This document shows, in pieces, positions 26,362 to 35,339 of a stretch of 64,000 nt of DNA (positions are counted from its first letter, which is position 1; each line of letters begins with the position of its first letter). Origin of the DNA: Hymenobacter sedentarius (GTDB taxonomy: Bacteria > Bacteroidota > Bacteroidia > Cytophagales > Hymenobacteraceae); the NCBI RefSeq assembly GCF_001507645.1, contig NZ_CP013909.1:3286001-3350000 (forward strand), written 5' to 3'. The translations under genes and the position numbers were made by a program. A model generated the notes under the pieces. The model had not been told where the DNA came from, did not search any database, and worked only from the letters and a program-made list of their open reading frames with translations.

Positions 26362-29127
26362 ATGTCCCGAAAGCTCCTGGCGTTATTAACGGCGCTGCTC
26401 CTGCTGCTCGCGCTGGCCACTTACGTCTATTACCGGCGCACCCTTGCGGCCGTGCCGGTAGACCCATACTCCCTGGTGCCCGACGATGCCGTGCTGGTGC
26501 TGAGCACCCACGACCACCCCGCGCTTGTCCGCCACCTGCAGGAAACCGAGTTGTGGGACAACCTCACGGCGGTGCGTTACTTCCAACAGGCCGCTGGGCA
26601 TCTGGCCCTGGCCGATAGCCTGGCGGGTGGCAGCGCCCGGCGCCGCAACGGCATCCTGGCCCTGCTGGGCCGCAAGCTCGTAATTACCTCCGTGCACGTA
26701 ACGGGGTCGGGCGAGTTCGATGTGCTCTACCAGATTCCGCTGGCCCGCGTGGCCGAGTACCGGCAGGTACGGAGCCTGCTCGAAACGCTGGGCCGCGACC
26801 CTCGCTACCGGCTCAGCACTCGCGACTACGAAGACCAGGAACTGACCGTGCTCACCGAGCGGCGCAGCGAAAACAGCCTCACCGTGCTCAACTACCGCAA
26901 CCACCTCGTGGTGAGTGCTAAGCCAGCGCTGGTGGAATCCGTAGTGCGCCGCCTAGCTCATCCCGATGCGCCGACGGTAGTGGCCGCGTTCAGCTCCACC
27001 GATTTGTTGAAGCTGCGAGGCGTGGATGCCAGCCTGCTGGTGAACTACCGGCGCCTGCCGCAGTTTCTGGACGTGCTGTTTCGGAAAGATGCCCACAGCC
27101 AGTTCGACCAGCTGGCTGGCCTAGTGTCTGAGGGCCTGCTGGGCGTGAAGCTGGCCGGTAGCCGGGCCCAGCTCCAGGGGTTCTCGAATCCCGAAACGGC
27201 CCGGGGCGCGCTGCACCAGCGCCTGCGCGGCCAGCCCGCCCAACCCCTAAGAATGACCAGCCTGATGAGCACGCGCACGGCTATGCTGCTGCACCTGGCC
27301 GCCGACCCCGCCCGCACCTGGCCCAGCCCAGGCCGCCCGTTGGTCGATTCGTTGGGCCGAAACGCCGCCCTGGATAGCTTGCGGGCTACTTTTGATGGGG
27401 AAATGGCTATTGGCTATTTGGCTACGGCGGCGGCGGGCAGCCGGCCCGGCCGGCTGGCTTTTGTGCGCTGCCCCGCGCCCGCCCGCACCAACAAGTGGCT
27501 GGCCCGGCTGCGCCGCATCTACAACAGTTCGCCGTCGTTTACCAGAGTAGGCCCCTACGAGGTGCACCCGGTGGCCTTCCCCGAAGCGGCAATACTGGGC
27601 CCCTTGCTGGCTCCGGCGCGGCCCTATGCGGTGGAGGCCGTGGCCGGCGCGGGCGTGATGGTGGGCAACTACCTGGTGCTCTCCGATGAATTGACCCTGA
27701 ATGGCTACCTGGCCGATGTGGTGGCCGGCCGCACTTGGGCGCAAAGCCCCACGCAGGTTTCGTTTTTGCAGGAAACCCTGCCCCAGGCCCGACTGAGCAT
27801 CATTATCGATACGCGCAACAGCTGGAACGCCCTGCTGGGCGTGCTCACCGAGGAGCGCCGGGCAGGCCTGCTGCGCAACGAAGCCTTGTTTAAACGCTTT
27901 CCCCAGATTGCGATGCAGCTGGTACCGGCCGAAAATGAGTCGGCCCCGGAGGCGCAGTATTACACCCAGCTGTTGCTGCGGCACCCCGATTTGGGGCCCG
28001 CTTTATCGCAGGCCGGTGGGGCGGCCAACGGCCGGGTCATGACCTTTCAGTACCCGCTGCTGGGGGCACCTACGCTGCTGCCGGCCTTGGGCACGCGCAT
28101 TCCGGCGGTGGTGGTGCAGGACTCGACGGGCGTGCTCTACTACGTGAGTGCCGATAACACCGTGCTGTGGTCGGATACGCTCACCACGCCGGTAGTGGGG
28201 CTGAACCTGCTGCCGGGTGCGGGCGGCGTGCCGGGCGGCCTGTTGCTGGGTGCTGGCCACAAACTGCATCTCCTTGCCAACGACGGCCGCGATGTGCTGC
28301 CTTTCCCGCTCAACCTGCCCGATAGCGTGCGCGTGGCCGCCCTGCTGGCTGCACCCGGCAGCGGCGCCGGTACCCCCGCGCGCCTGCTGGCCGTGACGGC
28401 GGGCAACGACCTGCTGCTGCTCGACGCCAAAGGGCGCCTTTTCCCGGGCTGGCAGCCCAAGCAGCTCGACTTTCCGTTGGCGGGCCGGCCGGCCTTGCTC
28501 AGCGTGAATGGGCGCGATGTGGTGCTGGTGCCGCTGCAAAACGGCTACGTGTATGCCTTTGATGGGAAGGGGAGCCTGTTCCCCGGTTTTCCATTGAGCA
28601 TGGGCGGGCGGTTGGCCGGCGGGGTGCTGGTGCAGGCCGGCGCCACGCTGGCGCGCAGCCGCTTTACACTTGTCAACCAGCACGGCGAGCTGGTGGTCTT
28701 CAACCTTAGCGGCGACATCATCAGCCGGGCACGGGTGGCCACCTGGAGCCGCACAGCCCGCTTCCGGCTGGTGCCCGACGCCCGCGGCCGCACCTTCGCC
28801 GTGACCCGAGAAGATGGCAATCAGCTCGACGTGTATCTGCCCAACAAGCCGGTTCCGCTCATCACCCAGCGCTTCGTGACTTCGGGCGTTAAACCCGTTC
28901 AGTATTTCGACTTTGGCAATGGCCGACGGATTATCGCCGTCACAGAAACCGGCCCGGGCCACGTGTTTGTGTACGATGGCAAGGGCCGGCTGCTGGGCGG
29001 CGCACCCATGCCCAGCACCGGTTCCGGCGTGGGCCTGAGCTACGATGCCACCACCGATACTTATCAGCTGGTGCGCACAGTGAGCCGCGAGTTGCGCCGC
29101 ACGGAGCTGAAGGTGGCGTTGCCTTAG
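26362..29127 (+). CDS. Large anchored envelope protein with DUF3352-like N-half and beta-propeller-like C-half
   Basis: 921 aa. The N-terminal segment (~5-24) is a signal anchor. Residues ~30-540 resemble DUF3352-type exported proteins (DPYSLVPDDAVLVLSTHDHPAL, LVVSAKPALVESVVRRL, SFLQETLPQARLSIIID). The C-terminal ~330 residues contain blade-like repeats: LLLLDAKGRLFPGW, VYAFDGKGSLFPGF and VFVYDGKGRLLGG, suggesting a PQQ/WD-type beta-propeller. It probably faces the periplasm. Function unknown. I recognise neither half with certainty; the repeated D-x-K-G-R/S-L-F-P-G motif is the firmest observation. ATG 26362 starts the anchor. Confidence 0.8.
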   Translation: MSRKLLALLTALLLLLALATYVYYRRTLAAVPVDPYSLVPDDAVLVLSTHDHPALVRHLQETELWDNLTAVRYFQQAAGHLALADSLAGGSARRRNGILALLGRKLVITSVHVTGSGEFDVLYQIPLARVAEYRQVRSLLETLGRDPRYRLSTRDYEDQELTVLTERRSENSLTVLNYRNHLVVSAKPALVESVVRRLAHPDAPTVVAAFSSTDLLKLRGVDASLLVNYRRLPQFLDVLFRKDAHSQFDQLAGLVSEGLLGVKLAGSRAQLQGFSNPETARGALHQRLRGQPAQPLRMTSLMSTRTAMLLHLAADPARTWPSPGRPLVDSLGRNAALDSLRATFDGEMAIGYLATAAAGSRPGRLAFVRCPAPARTNKWLARLRRIYNSSPSFTRVGPYEVHPVAFPEAAILGPLLAPARPYAVEAVAGAGVMVGNYLVLSDELTLNGYLADVVAGRTWAQSPTQVSFLQETLPQARLSIIIDTRNSWNALLGVLTEERRAGLLRNEALFKRFPQIAMQLVPAENESAPEAQYYTQLLLRHPDLGPALSQAGGAANGRVMTFQYPLLGAPTLLPALGTRIPAVVVQDSTGVLYYVSADNTVLWSDTLTTPVVGLNLLPGAGGVPGGLLLGAGHKLHLLANDGRDVLPFPLNLPDSVRVAALLAAPGSGAGTPARLLAVTAGNDLLLLDAKGRLFPGWQPKQLDFPLAGRPALLSVNGRDVVLVPLQNGYVYAFDGKGSLFPGFPLSMGGRLAGGVLVQAGATLARSRFTLVNQHGELVVFNLSGDIISRARVATWSRTARFRLVPDARGRTFAVTREDGNQLDVYLPNKPVPLITQRFVTSGVKPVQYFDFGNGRRIIAVTETGPGHVFVYDGKGRLLGGAPMPSTGSGVGLSYDATTDTYQLVRTVSRELRRTELKVALP

Positions 29128-29150
29128 AAATCAGAATGTTACTCAATCGG

Positions 29151-29237
29151 CTGTCATGCTGAGCGCAGCGAAGCATCTTCTCAGGTTGAACGAATCGTTG
29201 AGCCGTGAGAAGATGCTTCGCTGCGCTCAGCATGACA
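29151..29237. repeat. Family A inverted repeat, copy 5 (covarying arms)
   Basis: Arms 29151-29182 and about 29207-29237. Relative to the other copies GCAGAG is GCTGAG on the left and CTCAGC on the right, and CTTATC is CTTCTC/GAGAAG. Both changes are compensated on the opposite arm. The loop is GGTTGAACGAATCGTTGAG. Confidence 0.88.
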
Positions 29238-29304
29238 AATGGCGCAGTAAAGGGGCTTTGTAAACCCAACATAACAGTCTGTTACGTTGATACATCCATA
29301 ATAC

Positions 29305-30354
29305 ATGAATACATCTGAATCAACGGGCTTGGTAGTTGGCAAATTCTGGCCGCTGCACAAAGGCCATCAACTCCTGCTCGAAGCTGCTGCAACTCAAGTG
29401 TCCGAGCTGGTGGTGCTGGTGTATGCCAATCCTGATTCGGCCACGTTGCCCGCCGCTGTTCGCGCCGGCTGGATTCGGGAGCTGTACCGCGGCGATGAGG
29501 TATCCGAAGGACCAAGAATTGGCAGCACGCCCCTGCGCATTTCCGCCCTTTCGGCCGACGCCGACGGTGTGCCGCCTGATGCAGCCGATGACGCCACGCA
29601 TCGCGAATTTGTGCGCCGCTGGCTAGCCCAACGTGGTATTCATATCGACGTTGTTTTCAGCAGCGAAGACTACGGGCCTGGGTTTGCCAAGCATCTAGGC
29701 GCCGCGCATGTCGCCGTTGACCCTGCCCGCCCGCAGGTGCCGGTATCCGGAACCTTGGTGCGCAGCTATCCGACGGAATATGCACAGTTTTTACACCCGT
29801 TGGTGGCAGCTCAATTTGGGGTGGTGCCGCCGGCCGCCGTGCCCCGCGTGGTGCTGCTCGGGGCCGAAAGCAGCGGCAAATCAACCTTGTGCGCCGCCCT
29901 GGCCGAAGCGTTGGACACGGTGTGGGTACCGGAATACGGGCGCACCCTGCACGAGCAAAAAAGCGGCAACCTCGATTACGAAGACCTGCTCTACATCGCC
30001 CGCCGCCACGTGGAACTGGAAAACGAAGCCGGAGCTCAAGCCCAGGGAGTGATTTTTTGCGATACCAACGCGGCCACTACGGCCCTGTATTCCTACTACT
30101 ATTTCCACCGCTGCGACCCCATGCTGCAGGCCATGGCCGCCGTGTGCGGGCAGCGCTACGCCCACACGTTCGTGTGCGCCCCCACCGTGCCCTTTGAGCA
30201 GGACGGCTGGCGCGGGCCCGAGGCGCTGCGCAGCTTCCAGCACGGCATGATTCTCATGCAGCTGGACTACTTCGGCATCCCCTACACCCTAGTTGAAGGC
30301 ACCGTGGCCGAGCGAGTGGCCCAAGTTTTGGGTCATTTAACAATTAGCATTTAA
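29305..30354 (+). CDS. nadR: NadR-like bifunctional NMN adenylyltransferase / ribosylnicotinamide kinase
   Basis: 349 aa in two domains. Residues ~8-170 are a nucleotidyltransferase with GKFWPLHKGHQ (H-x-G-H variant) and PVSGTLVR. Residues ~180-345 are a P-loop kinase with Walker A LLGAESSGKST, followed by VPEYGRTLHEQKSG. No N-terminal DNA-binding helix-turn-helix is present, so it is a salvage enzyme making NAD from nicotinamide riboside/NMN rather than a repressor. The last residues and the stop codon lie inside the left arm of family B repeat copy 1, so the C-terminal tail (HLTISI) is repeat-derived. Confidence 0.9.
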   Translation: MNTSESTGLVVGKFWPLHKGHQLLLEAAATQVSELVVLVYANPDSATLPAAVRAGWIRELYRGDEVSEGPRIGSTPLRISALSADADGVPPDAADDATHREFVRRWLAQRGIHIDVVFSSEDYGPGFAKHLGAAHVAVDPARPQVPVSGTLVRSYPTEYAQFLHPLVAAQFGVVPPAAVPRVVLLGAESSGKSTLCAALAEALDTVWVPEYGRTLHEQKSGNLDYEDLLYIARRHVELENEAGAQAQGVIFCDTNAATTALYSYYYFHRCDPMLQAMAAVCGQRYAHTFVCAPTVPFEQDGWRGPEALRSFQHGMILMQLDYFGIPYTLVEGTVAERVAQVLGHLTISI

Positions 30355-30430
30355 CATTTATCAGCCGTTCCATCAGCTCAATTTGGGCAAATAGAGCAGT
30401 TGATAAATGTTAAATGCTAATTGTTAAATG
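30334..30430. repeat. Family B inverted repeat, copy 1 (perfect 30-bp arms)
   Basis: The arm 30334-30363 (begins CATTTAACAATTAGC) is the exact reverse complement of 30401-30430; the spacer is 37 nt and starts GCCGTTCC. The left arm contains the nadR stop codon; the right arm ends just before the corA stop. AT-rich in a GC-rich genome. Confidence 0.92.
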
Positions 30431-30434
30431 AAAA

Positions 30435-31640
30435 TTATCTATTTGTCAGCCAGCCTTTGCGGTAGAAATACACGAGCTGAATCATGACCACGATGAACAT
30501 GAGGCCCAGCACCATGGGGTAGCCCCAGGGCTTGTAGAGCTCGGGCATGTTGAGGGGCAGCACGTGGCCGTGGCCGTCGTCGTGCTGGAAGTTCATGCCG
30601 TAGAGGCCCACCACGAAGCTCAGGGGGATGAAAATAGTGCTGATGATGGTGAGTACCTTCATTACCTCGTTCATGCGGTTACCCTGGTCGGAGAGGTAGA
30701 GGTCGGTGAGCGAGGAGATGTTGTCGCGGTAGCTCTCGGCCAGGTCGAGGGCCTGAATGGCGTGGTCGTAGGCATCGCGGTAGAAGATTTTCAGCTCCTC
30801 AGGCATCACTTCATCGGGCAGGCGCAGGATTTCGGCGATTTTGTCGCGCTCCGGGTACACTAGGCGGCGAAAACGCACCACGTCCTTTTTGATGCGCAGG
30901 ATGCGGTTGAGCAACCGGCGCGGGCGCTTGTCTGCAAAAATGGCTTCTTCGAGCTCCTCAATGTAGTCGCCGATGGCGGCCATGGTGGGGTAGTAGTGGT
31001 CGAGTACCACATCGGTGAGGGCGTAGGCCAGGTAGAGCATGGGCCGGCGGCGCAGGGTGCTGAAATTGGACCGGATGCGCGTGCGCAACGAGTCGAGGCA
31101 GTCGTCGTAGTCGTCCTGAAACGACAGCACGTAATTGGGGCCGGTGAAGAGCGAGAGCTGGTCGTCGTCGATTTCGAGGTTGCGGGTGAAGTCGGTCATG
31201 CGCGACACCATAAACAGGCGGTGGTCGTCGAACACCTCCACCTTGGCGCGCTGGTAATCGTTGAGCACGTCTTCCATTTGCAGGGGGTGCAGGCCGAAAT
31301 CGTGCATCAGCTGCTCCATCAGGGCCAGGTCGCCGTAGCCGCGCACGTCAATCCAGTGCTTGAGCTCGGGGTGGTCGCGCAGCCAGACCAGCAGCTCGTC
31401 GTAGCGGTCGGTGTATTCTTCTTCTATGAACGTGTTTTCGTCGTAGGCCATCAAAAACAGGCGCGGCTTCATGGCCTCTTCGCGCACGTTGAGGGTGCCC
31501 GGGCGCTGGCCCACCTGCTGCTCGCGGGCCTGCCGGGTGGCCTCGCGGTCGGTAACGGTGTAGCCCACCGGACCGGCGGTTTCGGCCAGGGCTGGCGAGC
31601 GGTTGGGCGCGGCCGAAGCAAGGGAATTGAGCGGGTTCAT
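30435..31640 (-). CDS. corA: CorA-family Mg2+/Co2+ transporter
   Basis: 401 aa. A long cytosolic N-terminal domain (~1-330, with LQMEDVLNDYQRAKVEVFDDHRLFMV) precedes two C-terminal membrane helices. The selectivity signature YGMNF lies at the end of the first helix, followed by the acidic/His loop QHDDGHGHVLP. It forms pentameric inner-membrane channels for Mg2+ or other divalent cations. The stretch of ~60 residues before the core is longer than usual; ATG 31640 is the first start in frame, and an internal Met at about residue 57 is an alternative. Convergent with nadR across the family B palindrome. Confidence 0.92.
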   Translation of the reverse strand: MNPLNSLASAAPNRSPALAETAGPVGYTVTDREATRQAREQQVGQRPGTLNVREEAMKPRLFLMAYDENTFIEEEYTDRYDELLVWLRDHPELKHWIDVRGYGDLALMEQLMHDFGLHPLQMEDVLNDYQRAKVEVFDDHRLFMVSRMTDFTRNLEIDDDQLSLFTGPNYVLSFQDDYDDCLDSLRTRIRSNFSTLRRRPMLYLAYALTDVVLDHYYPTMAAIGDYIEELEEAIFADKRPRRLLNRILRIKKDVVRFRRLVYPERDKIAEILRLPDEVMPEELKIFYRDAYDHAIQALDLAESYRDNISSLTDLYLSDQGNRMNEVMKVLTIISTIFIPLSFVVGLYGMNFQHDDGHGHVLPLNMPELYKPWGYPMVLGLMFIVVMIQLVYFYRKGWLTNR

Positions 31641-31820
31641 GCGGCGGAAGAGGAATAAAGAAACGAAAGCACAATTTCGGCCCTACGCATGGCGGCCGGA
31701 TGAAGATATCCTGAGCGCGGGCGTTTCCAGATTAGTGAAATGGCTCCCAATGAAGGGGCCGCCCGTCGGCAGACGACGGTTCTGTGCCGTACTTTGCTGG
31801 CAGGGCTACGACAAGTAAGT

Positions 31821-32846
31821 TTGAAAAGTACGGATTCTACAGTTGCGGTTGAGGCAGACGCGGAGCGCGGGGCGGCGGGGCTCGCCGTCTGGGCCGTGGA
31901 AAGCGGGCCGGCTGGCCCGGCCGCGCCCCGGCTGCCGCTGGCTTTTGAGTCGTTTCTGTACCTGCGGCCCGAGCACCAAGTACTGCAGCCGGCTACCCCA
32001 ACGGTCCTCAGCCTGTACCTAGAAGACGCTGCGGCTGGCCGCACGGTAGCCCAACTGCACCTAGTGCTGGAGGAAAACAACGCCCTGGCCCGCAGCCCCG
32101 CGCAGGCGCCTTTTGGCGCGGTACAGCTAGCCGCCGGCGTGAGCGTAGCCCAACTGCATGGCCTGCTTGAGGCTGCTGAAACTGCCTTGTGCCAGCGCGG
32201 GATTCAGGAAGTAGCCCTACGCGGCCACCCCTTTGCCTACGACCCCTCGGGTGCCGCCGTGCTGGCCGAAACGCTGCGGCAACGCGGCTACCGCGTCACG
32301 CTGGCCGAGCAGAACTACCACCTCGACCCCAAACGGGCCTACGAAGCCCACCTGCACCCGTCGGAGCGCCGCCGCCTGCACAAGTGCCGCCGCTATGGCC
32401 TGCACTTTGAGCAGGAGCCGCCCTTTCTGCTGCCGGCGGCTTACGAGTTTATTCAGGCGTGCCGGCTGGAGCGGGGCCAGGAGCTGTCGTTGCCGTTGGC
32501 GCGGGTGCAGGAGCTGTTTCGACACTTCCCCAAAGAGCATTTCCTGTTTTCGGTGCGCCAGCCAGATGGGGGGTGGGCTGCGCTCACGGTTGCCATTCGG
32601 GTAGATGAGCAGGTGCTGTATAATTTCTACCCCGCCAGCCCTTTGCGCTGCAATGCCCTGAGCCCGGTGGTGATGCTCAACGAAGGCCTGCACGCCTTTG
32701 CCCGGGCCAGCGGCATGGCAGTGCTGGACCTGGGCACTTCCATGCTCGACTCCGGCCCCAATACTTCGTTGCTGCGATTTAAACGGCATCTGGGCGGGGT
32801 AGCCGGCTTGCGACTGAGCTGGGCGAAAAGCCTGCGGAACAAATGA
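31821..32846 (+). CDS. GNAT/FemAB-like acyltransferase
   Basis: About 341 aa from TTG 31821; ATG 31740 would add 27 residues of non-family sequence and lies upstream of a TACTTTGC -7-like box at about 31790. The C-terminal half looks like a GNAT/FemAB fold: HPSERRRLHKCRRYGLHFE, FSVRQPDGGWAALTVAIRV, YNFYPASP, VVMLNEGLHAFARASGMAVLDLGTS, and LLRFKRHLGG. Such proteins transfer aminoacyl or acyl groups, often during cell-surface polymer synthesis, which suits the flippase and GT genes that follow on the same strand. Divergent from corA. Donor and acceptor unknown. Confidence 0.75.
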   Translation: MKSTDSTVAVEADAERGAAGLAVWAVESGPAGPAAPRLPLAFESFLYLRPEHQVLQPATPTVLSLYLEDAAAGRTVAQLHLVLEENNALARSPAQAPFGAVQLAAGVSVAQLHGLLEAAETALCQRGIQEVALRGHPFAYDPSGAAVLAETLRQRGYRVTLAEQNYHLDPKRAYEAHLHPSERRRLHKCRRYGLHFEQEPPFLLPAAYEFIQACRLERGQELSLPLARVQELFRHFPKEHFLFSVRQPDGGWAALTVAIRVDEQVLYNFYPASPLRCNALSPVVMLNEGLHAFARASGMAVLDLGTSMLDSGPNTSLLRFKRHLGGVAGLRLSWAKSLRNK

Positions 32847-32911
32847 GAAATGCCAGGAAACTAGGGTTGCCGTTCTTTACGCCCTCGTTGAGCTAATCTG
32901 CCGCGCCGCCT

Positions 32912-34225
32912 GTGTTGCCAACTTCTTCCACATCGCCAGCCCGGCCGCTTGCCGCTCCATCTGTTTGGCGGGGCTTCGTGCGCGGCTCCCTGGGCACGGG
33001 CGTGGCCGTGGTAGCCCGGGCCGCGGGTGCGCTGGTGCTGAACAAGCTGTTTGCGACCTACGCGCCGGCCGGCGGCCTCACCCTGCTGGCCCAATTCCAA
33101 AACCTAATGGCCCTGCTCACTACCCTGTCCAACGACGGAGTGCAGGTGGGCCTGGTGAAATACCTCGCGCCGCTGCAGCCCGGCAGCCCCCGCTACCGGG
33201 TGTGGCTGGGCGCGGCGGCGGGCCTCAATGGCGCGGCGCTCCTGGCCGGCGCCGCGGTGCTGGCCAGCCAGGGCCTGCTGGGCTGGGGATGGAGCAGCCT
33301 GGCGGCGTTTGTGGTGGGCATTGCGCTGCTGACGGGGCAAGGGCTGCTGGGGGCCGCGCTGCTGGCGGCCGGGCGGCTGAGGGCCTACATCAGCTTATCG
33401 GTGGCGGTAGCGCTGCTGGGCACGGGTGCGGCCGCCGTGGCGCTGCTGCGCCATTTACCGCTCAACCTGGTGCTGCTGGCTTACCTGCTGGCGCAGGGGC
33501 TCACGCTGCTGCCGGCCCTGGTGCTGGCGGCGCGGGCCGGCGTGCTGCGGCACCTGCGGCTGGCGGGGCCCGTCAGCCGCCTGGCCGTGCGGCGCTTGAG
33601 CCAGTTTCTGCTCATGGCTGTGAGCACGCTGCTGTTTGGCAAAGCCGTGGACTATGTGTTGCGCAGTTACCTGCTGGCCAACTTCGGGCCCGCCCGCACC
33701 GACTTATGGCAGACCGTGGCCAAGCTCTCCGACAATTACACCATGGTGTTTGCGGCAGTGATGAGCAGCGTTTTCTATCCGCGGCTGGCGGCGCTGGCCG
33801 GGCAGCCACGGGCCGCGCGCGGTTACCTGCTGGGGGTGCTGGGTTTGCTGGCCCCGGTGCTCGCCCTCGGCCTGGTGCTGATTTTTGCCTGCCGCAACTG
33901 GCTGCTGCCGCTGCTGTTTGCCCCACATTTACTGGGGGCGCGAGAGTTTCTTGGGCCTCAATTGCTGGGCGACTGGGCCAAATTTCTGAGCTGGATTTTC
34001 ATTTTTCAGCTCACCGCCCGGGCGCGTACCGGTCCCTACGTGGCCGTTCAGGCTGCATCAGCGGCGGTGTTTGCTGCCATGCTGGCCGTGCTGCTGCCGC
34101 GTTTTGGCCTGGAAGGCGCGGTGCTCGCCCATGCCGGCCGCTATTGGCTGTTGCTGCTGGCCTGCGCGGGATTTCAGTTGAGAAGGAAGAATGAGCCATT
34201 ATCAGGAATGAAGAATGAAGAATGA
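32912..34225 (+). CDS. Wzx-like O-antigen/polysaccharide flippase
   Basis: 437 aa, about 12 membrane segments, MATE/MOP-type layout. Evidence: GTGVAVVARAAGALVLNKLFA near the start, FQNLMALLTTLSNDGVQVGLVKYLA in the first loops, and SQFLLMAVSTLLFGKAVDYVLRSYL after the midpoint, all as in O-antigen translocases (WzxE/RfbX-like). It would flip polyprenyl-PP-linked oligosaccharide to the periplasm. GTG start at 32912; the first helix follows ~25 residues later. The last residues (GMKNEE) are encoded by a GAATGAA tandem repeat that also contains the next gene's possible start. Confidence 0.85.
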   Translation: MLPTSSTSPARPLAAPSVWRGFVRGSLGTGVAVVARAAGALVLNKLFATYAPAGGLTLLAQFQNLMALLTTLSNDGVQVGLVKYLAPLQPGSPRYRVWLGAAAGLNGAALLAGAAVLASQGLLGWGWSSLAAFVVGIALLTGQGLLGAALLAAGRLRAYISLSVAVALLGTGAAAVALLRHLPLNLVLLAYLLAQGLTLLPALVLAARAGVLRHLRLAGPVSRLAVRRLSQFLLMAVSTLLFGKAVDYVLRSYLLANFGPARTDLWQTVAKLSDNYTMVFAAVMSSVFYPRLAALAGQPRAARGYLLGVLGLLAPVLALGLVLIFACRNWLLPLLFAPHLLGAREFLGPQLLGDWAKFLSWIFIFQLTARARTGPYVAVQAASAAVFAAMLAVLLPRFGLEGAVLAHAGRYWLLLLACAGFQLRRKNEPLSGMKNEE

Positions 34226-34300
34226 AGAATTTTTCTTCCCTTCATTTGTCGCCATTGCCCATGCCCAATTCCTCATTCCTCAATCCTCATTCTTTATTAA
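34193..34300. repeat. AATGAAG/ATTCCTC repeat at a gene junction
   Basis: Three direct GAATGAA units at about 34207-34232 are followed after ~30 bp by inverted units (ATTCCTCATTCCTCAATCC). The arrangement recalls family B (AT-rich, arms at gene junctions), but the arms are imperfect. Confidence 0.55.
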
Positions 34301-35205
34301 GCAAAGCGCCCGTTACTATCGTGGCGCTGTGCCACAACCATGCGCCGTTTTTGCGTGAGGCGCTGGATTCCATTCTCAGCCAAACCTATCCGAACCTAGA
34401 AGTGTGGCTCGTGGACGATGCCAGCACTGACGAAAGCCCTGCCATACTGCGCGAGTACGCTGCCCGGCAACCAAACTGGCACCTGTATTTGCTCACCGAA
34501 AACGTAGGAAACTGCCGCGCCTTCAACCTGGCTTTCCGGCAAAGCCACGGCGAGTTTGTGATTGATTTCGCCACCGACGATGTGCTGCTGCCGGAGCGGG
34601 TAGCCCAACAAGTAGCAGCGTTTCGGGCCGCCGCGCCCACAGTGGGAGTGGTGTATTCCAATGCCGAGCTGATAGCCGAAAACCGCACTCTGCTGGGCCT
34701 GCACCACCAGCCCGATGGCCACGGTGGCCTGAAGCCCCGCCCGGCCAGCGGCTGGGTATTTGCCGAAGTATTGCGGCACTACTTTATCAGCACGCCCACC
34801 ATGATGATGCGCCGCGCCTGCCTGGCCCAACTAGGCGGCTACGACGAGACGCTGGCCTATGAAGACTTTGACTTTTGGGTGCGCGCCAGCCGCGAGTGGC
34901 AGTTTCATTACCTCGACGAGGTGACGACCCGCAAGCGCAAACACCCCCGCAGCATGAGCAGCCTCGCCTACCAGCGCCACGACCCCTACCTGGCTTCCAC
35001 CATCCAGGTATGCGGCAAAGCCCTGGCATTGGTGCGCACCGCCGACGAACGCGCCGCCTTAGCTATCCGCCTGCGTTGGGAACTGCGCCAGGCCGCCCGG
35101 CGCCACCGCCACACCGAAGTAAAGGAGCTGTTCGCGCTGCTGCGCCAAACCACTAGCCCAACCGCCATGGATTGGGCCCTGGCTACGTGGAGCCGGATGT
35201 TTTAA
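34261..35205 (+). CDS. GT2 glycosyltransferase (rhamnosyl/galactosyl-type)
   Basis: 314 aa. GT-A fold with VTIVALCHNHAPFLREALDSILSQTYPN, VWLVDDASTDES, DFATDDVLLPE (DxD-like) and GGYDETLAYEDFDFWVRAS, typical of GT2 enzymes that extend surface polysaccharides. No membrane segments. The start is uncertain: ATG 34261 is used, but ATG 34222 overlaps the flippase stop by 4 nt and would add 13 repeat-encoded residues. The conserved domain begins at about residue 16. Part of the 31.8-37.0 kb polysaccharide cluster. Confidence 0.86.
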   Translation: MPNSSFLNPHSLLSKAPVTIVALCHNHAPFLREALDSILSQTYPNLEVWLVDDASTDESPAILREYAARQPNWHLYLLTENVGNCRAFNLAFRQSHGEFVIDFATDDVLLPERVAQQVAAFRAAAPTVGVVYSNAELIAENRTLLGLHHQPDGHGGLKPRPASGWVFAEVLRHYFISTPTMMMRRACLAQLGGYDETLAYEDFDFWVRASREWQFHYLDEVTTRKRKHPRSMSSLAYQRHDPYLASTIQVCGKALALVRTADERAALAIRLRWELRQAARRHRHTEVKELFALLRQTTSPTAMDWALATWSRMF

Positions 35206-35339
35206 TAATTAATAGCCCAGCTTAAATCTGGCGGTCTTTTTTGAAAGTAGAAAGGCCAAGTAAGGCTTAAGAAATGAGCTCATGGCAGGGACGATGCCGC
35301 CCGGCCCCGTTTCTTCGCTGAAATTCTCCCGTTGCCCCA

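Noticed and set aside
28003..28962. 319-aa open frame antisense to the 921-aa envelope protein
   Set aside because: Gln/His/Ala-rich shadow; the + strand has clear repeats and a signal anchor.
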